Source: Cellulophaga baltica
GTDB lineage: Bacteria > Bacteroidota > Bacteroidia > Flavobacteriales > Flavobacteriaceae
DNA length: 64,000 nt
Direction of reading: 5' to 3'
NCBI RefSeq assembly: GCF_900102165.1
Contig: NZ_FNBD01000011.1
Location: 1-64,000, forward strand
Made by a program: the position numbers and the translations under genes. The notes under the pieces were generated by a model that was not told the DNA's origin, searched no databases, and worked only from the letters and a program-made list of their open reading frames with translations. How positions within the stretch are numbered: the stretch's first letter is position 1; the number at the start of each line of letters is the position of its first letter. Shown piece by piece: positions 62,065 through 64,000 of the stretch.

Positions 62065-63369
62065 TTAATTAAGCATCATATTGATTACTAGTTTCTTTTT
62101 TCCAGAATTTAAGGCTGGAATAATATCTACATATTCAATATTCACTTTAGACGCTTCTCCAAAATAAGTCTCATATTCTTCAATAACCTTACGCTCATCT
62201 TTAAAAGAATCTTGGTGTAACAATTTTATTTTTATAGTATACGTAGTCTTAGATTCTTGAATAAATTGAAATTGATCTATATTGTCATATTGCAAAATTT
62301 TATGGACGATATGCGAAGACAATAATTCTCCGTTTGTTGCTATAAACATATCCATTTTACGTCCATCAATTTTAGAAAAAACAAGATCTCCTTCTATACA
62401 TTGCATGACACCTACATCTCCAGTATCATAACGAATCATTGGCATCGCATAATTATACAGATCTGTAATTACTATTCGTCCTAATTCTCCTAAAGGAACG
62501 GCATCATCAGAATCAAAAGCTAACACTTCAACATGATAGCTAGCCCAATTAATTTTATAGTATTTATGAGTTGCATTAAGTTCTTGTTGCCCTAAAATAC
62601 CATTCTCACTATTCGAGTATCGTGAAATTGCTTGAACTCCAAAATAATGAAATAACTTATCACTGACATATTCATTTAAAGATTCTGCAATACAGATAAT
62701 AGAACTACATTTATTTAAAATTGGCTTGCTGTTCGTTTTATCTAAGTAATTACACAAATTTTGAAAAGCAGAAGAGTAGCCTAGTAACCCAATGGAAGCA
62801 TTTGTGTCCCTTAATTCTTCTACAGCTTTCTTATTTCCGGAATCATCCATTTCATCTACAGAATACATAGCAATGTTCTGAGTCCGTGCCAACCATTTAT
62901 TCTTTTTATATTGTTTGTCCCACAATCTGAAATAAAAAAGACGATCTCCGATATTATATCCTGCTTTTTCTCCAAAATAAATAGTATCTGCCGTATTTCT
63001 CTGCCGTTTGTTATGATCTTGCTCTACGAAAAAAGGTTGTCCCGTAGAACCACTAGTAGCCACTCTATGCAACTTTGCTGTTGCGAATTTATCACTCTTA
63101 AAATGATGGCCTCCATTTCTAAGGGCCAACTTATTAACCACAGGAAAAGATGCTAAAGTAAGTGTTTCTCCTGCATATGATTTATAAAAAGAAACCGTAT
63201 TTGTAGCGTGCTGTAGTAGATCTACTATTTTTGTTGCATTACTATTTACAAGCGCTTCTCTAGAAGTCTTTTCATGCAATGCCTTTATTTCTTTATAATG
63301 AAATGCCACCTGCCCTCCTTTGGCAAAGTCTAACAACCAAAATAACTTTCTACGTAAGTTTCCTAACAT
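62065..63369 (-). CDS. CapK/PaaK-like adenylate-forming ligase
   Basis: The 434-residue protein resembles phenylacetate-CoA ligase and the CapK group: HRVATSGSTGQPFFVEQDHN (P-loop-like TSGSTGxP, about 105-124), RYSNSENGILGQQ, ITDLYNYAMPMIRYDTGDVG and KIDGRKMDMF. It activates a carboxylate with ATP; in polysaccharide loci its natural substrate is not known. It lies 26 bases upstream of the PglD-like gene, same strand. A short lipoprotein gene precedes it. Confidence 0.87.
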   Translation of the reverse strand: MLGNLRRKLFWLLDFAKGGQVAFHYKEIKALHEKTSREALVNSNATKIVDLLQHATNTVSFYKSYAGETLTLASFPVVNKLALRNGGHHFKSDKFATAKLHRVATSGSTGQPFFVEQDHNKRQRNTADTIYFGEKAGYNIGDRLFYFRLWDKQYKKNKWLARTQNIAMYSVDEMDDSGNKKAVEELRDTNASIGLLGYSSAFQNLCNYLDKTNSKPILNKCSSIICIAESLNEYVSDKLFHYFGVQAISRYSNSENGILGQQELNATHKYYKINWASYHVEVLAFDSDDAVPLGELGRIVITDLYNYAMPMIRYDTGDVGVMQCIEGDLVFSKIDGRKMDMFIATNGELLSSHIVHKILQYDNIDQFQFIQESKTTYTIKIKLLHQDSFKDERKVIEEYETYFGEASKVNIEYVDIIPALNSGKKKLVINMMLN

Positions 63370-63412
63370 ATCTTAGATCAAGTATTCTATAAAATTTAAC
63401 GGGGGAACTATG

Positions 63413-63763
63413 CTACTTAGTACTAATATAAATAATTTTATTCGCTATACTATCAATACTAAATGTCACTCTTTCATTATTTGTCTTTGGCAACACCAAA
63501 TACCGTGCATAATTAACTTCATTATAAATACCGTAAAATAACGGATCTTGCTTTAATGAGTTATAATTTATGGCGGAATAACTTATCGTATCATAAGCCT
63601 TTAAAGTGCCAATATTCTTAGAAAAAACAGAAATGTTTGTAAAATGAAGCGCCGTATTGTTAACAATTCGATACTTTATTTTCAAGATTTCAGTAGATGG
63701 TTTTAAGAAAATACAAGAACTCAAAACCAATAACGAACAGAAGCAAAATACAATGTATTTCAT
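63413..63763 (-). CDS. Small lipoprotein of unknown function
   Basis: The 116-residue protein has a lipobox (LVLSSCIFLKPS, Cys17) and a mature part of about 100 residues with alternating hydrophobic/polar strands (TEILKIKYRIVNNTALHFTN), suggesting a small beta-sandwich. I recognise no family. It is on the same strand as, and 43 bases upstream of, the CapK-like gene, and could be the first gene of that unit. Confidence 0.6.
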   Translation of the reverse strand: MKYIVFCFCSLLVLSSCIFLKPSTEILKIKYRIVNNTALHFTNISVFSKNIGTLKAYDTISYSAINYNSLKQDPLFYGIYNEVNYARYLVLPKTNNERVTFSIDSIANKIIYISTK

Positions 63764-63968
63764 CTTTTTCTAATTAATTTTAAAAGTAGGTTAAAATGTA
63801 TTTTATTTTATAACAAAAGGATGAAATACCAAAAAACTCTATGAAGTACTCTATAGATAAAATAAAACCAGCAGTGTAACCTCATAGAAAAAAAATAAAT
63901 TAAATTTACCTCACGTATTACTATCTCTTACAGCCTTTTTATATGGTTCTAGAGTTTAAAATGTTTTA

Positions 63969-64000
63969 ATGAAACCTATCCCCTTTTTCATATTACTTCT
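63969..64000 (+). CDS. Possible start of a secreted protein (truncated by the window edge)
   Basis: The ATG at 63969 gives MKPIPFFILL before the edge, which looks like the start of a Sec or lipoprotein signal peptide. Only ten codons are visible and the 237-base stretch 63764-64000 otherwise holds nothing I can name, so this may be chance. Confidence 0.3.
   Translation, partial: MKPIPFFILL

Noticed and set aside
1-64000. CRISPR arrays, rRNA, tRNA and prophage genes
   Set aside because: No regularly spaced repeats, no cloverleaf or rRNA core sequence and no phage structural genes were seen; the tail-fibre-like protein at 43084 is a common exported Bacteroidota type, not evidence of a phage.

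Overview
The window looks like a chromosomal segment from a marine member of the Bacteroidota, most likely Flavobacteriaceae. The DNA is AT-rich. Several promoters carry the TAnnTTTG -7 box typical of this phylum. Two secreted beta-helix proteins end in type IX secretion (T9SS) sorting domains, and many lipoproteins are present. No rRNA, tRNA or CRISPR array was seen. The species cannot be named from the sequence alone.

Left part (1-7.7 kb): the end of an IS3-family insertion sequence runs off the left edge and has cut into the 3' end of a large lipoprotein gene. Then come a secreted protein of unknown function and a two-component pair: a TPR-containing lipoprotein-type histidine kinase and a sigma-54-activating response regulator.

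Stress/catabolic block (8-21.5 kb): three plus-strand operons encode esterases and other alpha/beta hydrolases, a YceI protein, an isochorismatase-like hydrolase, a YtcJ-like amidohydrolase, DoxX and small membrane proteins, an alginate-export-type porin, an MhqO-like dioxygenase, an MhqD-like hydrolase, a cNMP-binding/thioredoxin-reductase-like flavoprotein and a TMEM175-type channel. Each operon starts with the same 19-base sequence placed exactly 35 bases (start to start) before a TTTTG-ending -7 box. This defines an apparently coordinated regulon whose regulator is not obvious.

Middle (21.5-30.7 kb): an unknown membrane-anchored protein, a T9SS-exported beta-helix enzyme (possibly GH82-like), a CstA transporter, and a minus-strand MbnP/MbnH-like copper/di-haem cassette with a Cys-rich outer-membrane protein and a small CxGKC protein. 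A small-multidrug-export family protein follows.

Right part (30.8-64 kb): a capsule/exopolysaccharide locus. It holds a CpsB-type phosphatase, Wzc- and Wza-like export proteins, PglF- and PglE-like enzymes, two UDP-sugar dehydrogenases with two 4-epimerases (predicting UDP-GalA and UDP-GalNAcA), a MurJ/Wzx-type flippase, a Wzy-like polymerase, four GT4 glycosyltransferases, a TupA-like ATP-grasp protein, hexapeptide acyltransferases, two tandem phosphoglycosyl transferases, a PglD-FemAB fusion, a second PglD-like acetyltransferase and a CapK-like ligase. Embedded in it are three paralogous beta-helix proteins with three different export signals, which may modify or cleave the polymer. Together these genes predict an acidic, uronate-rich polymer possibly primed on a bacillosamine-type sugar.
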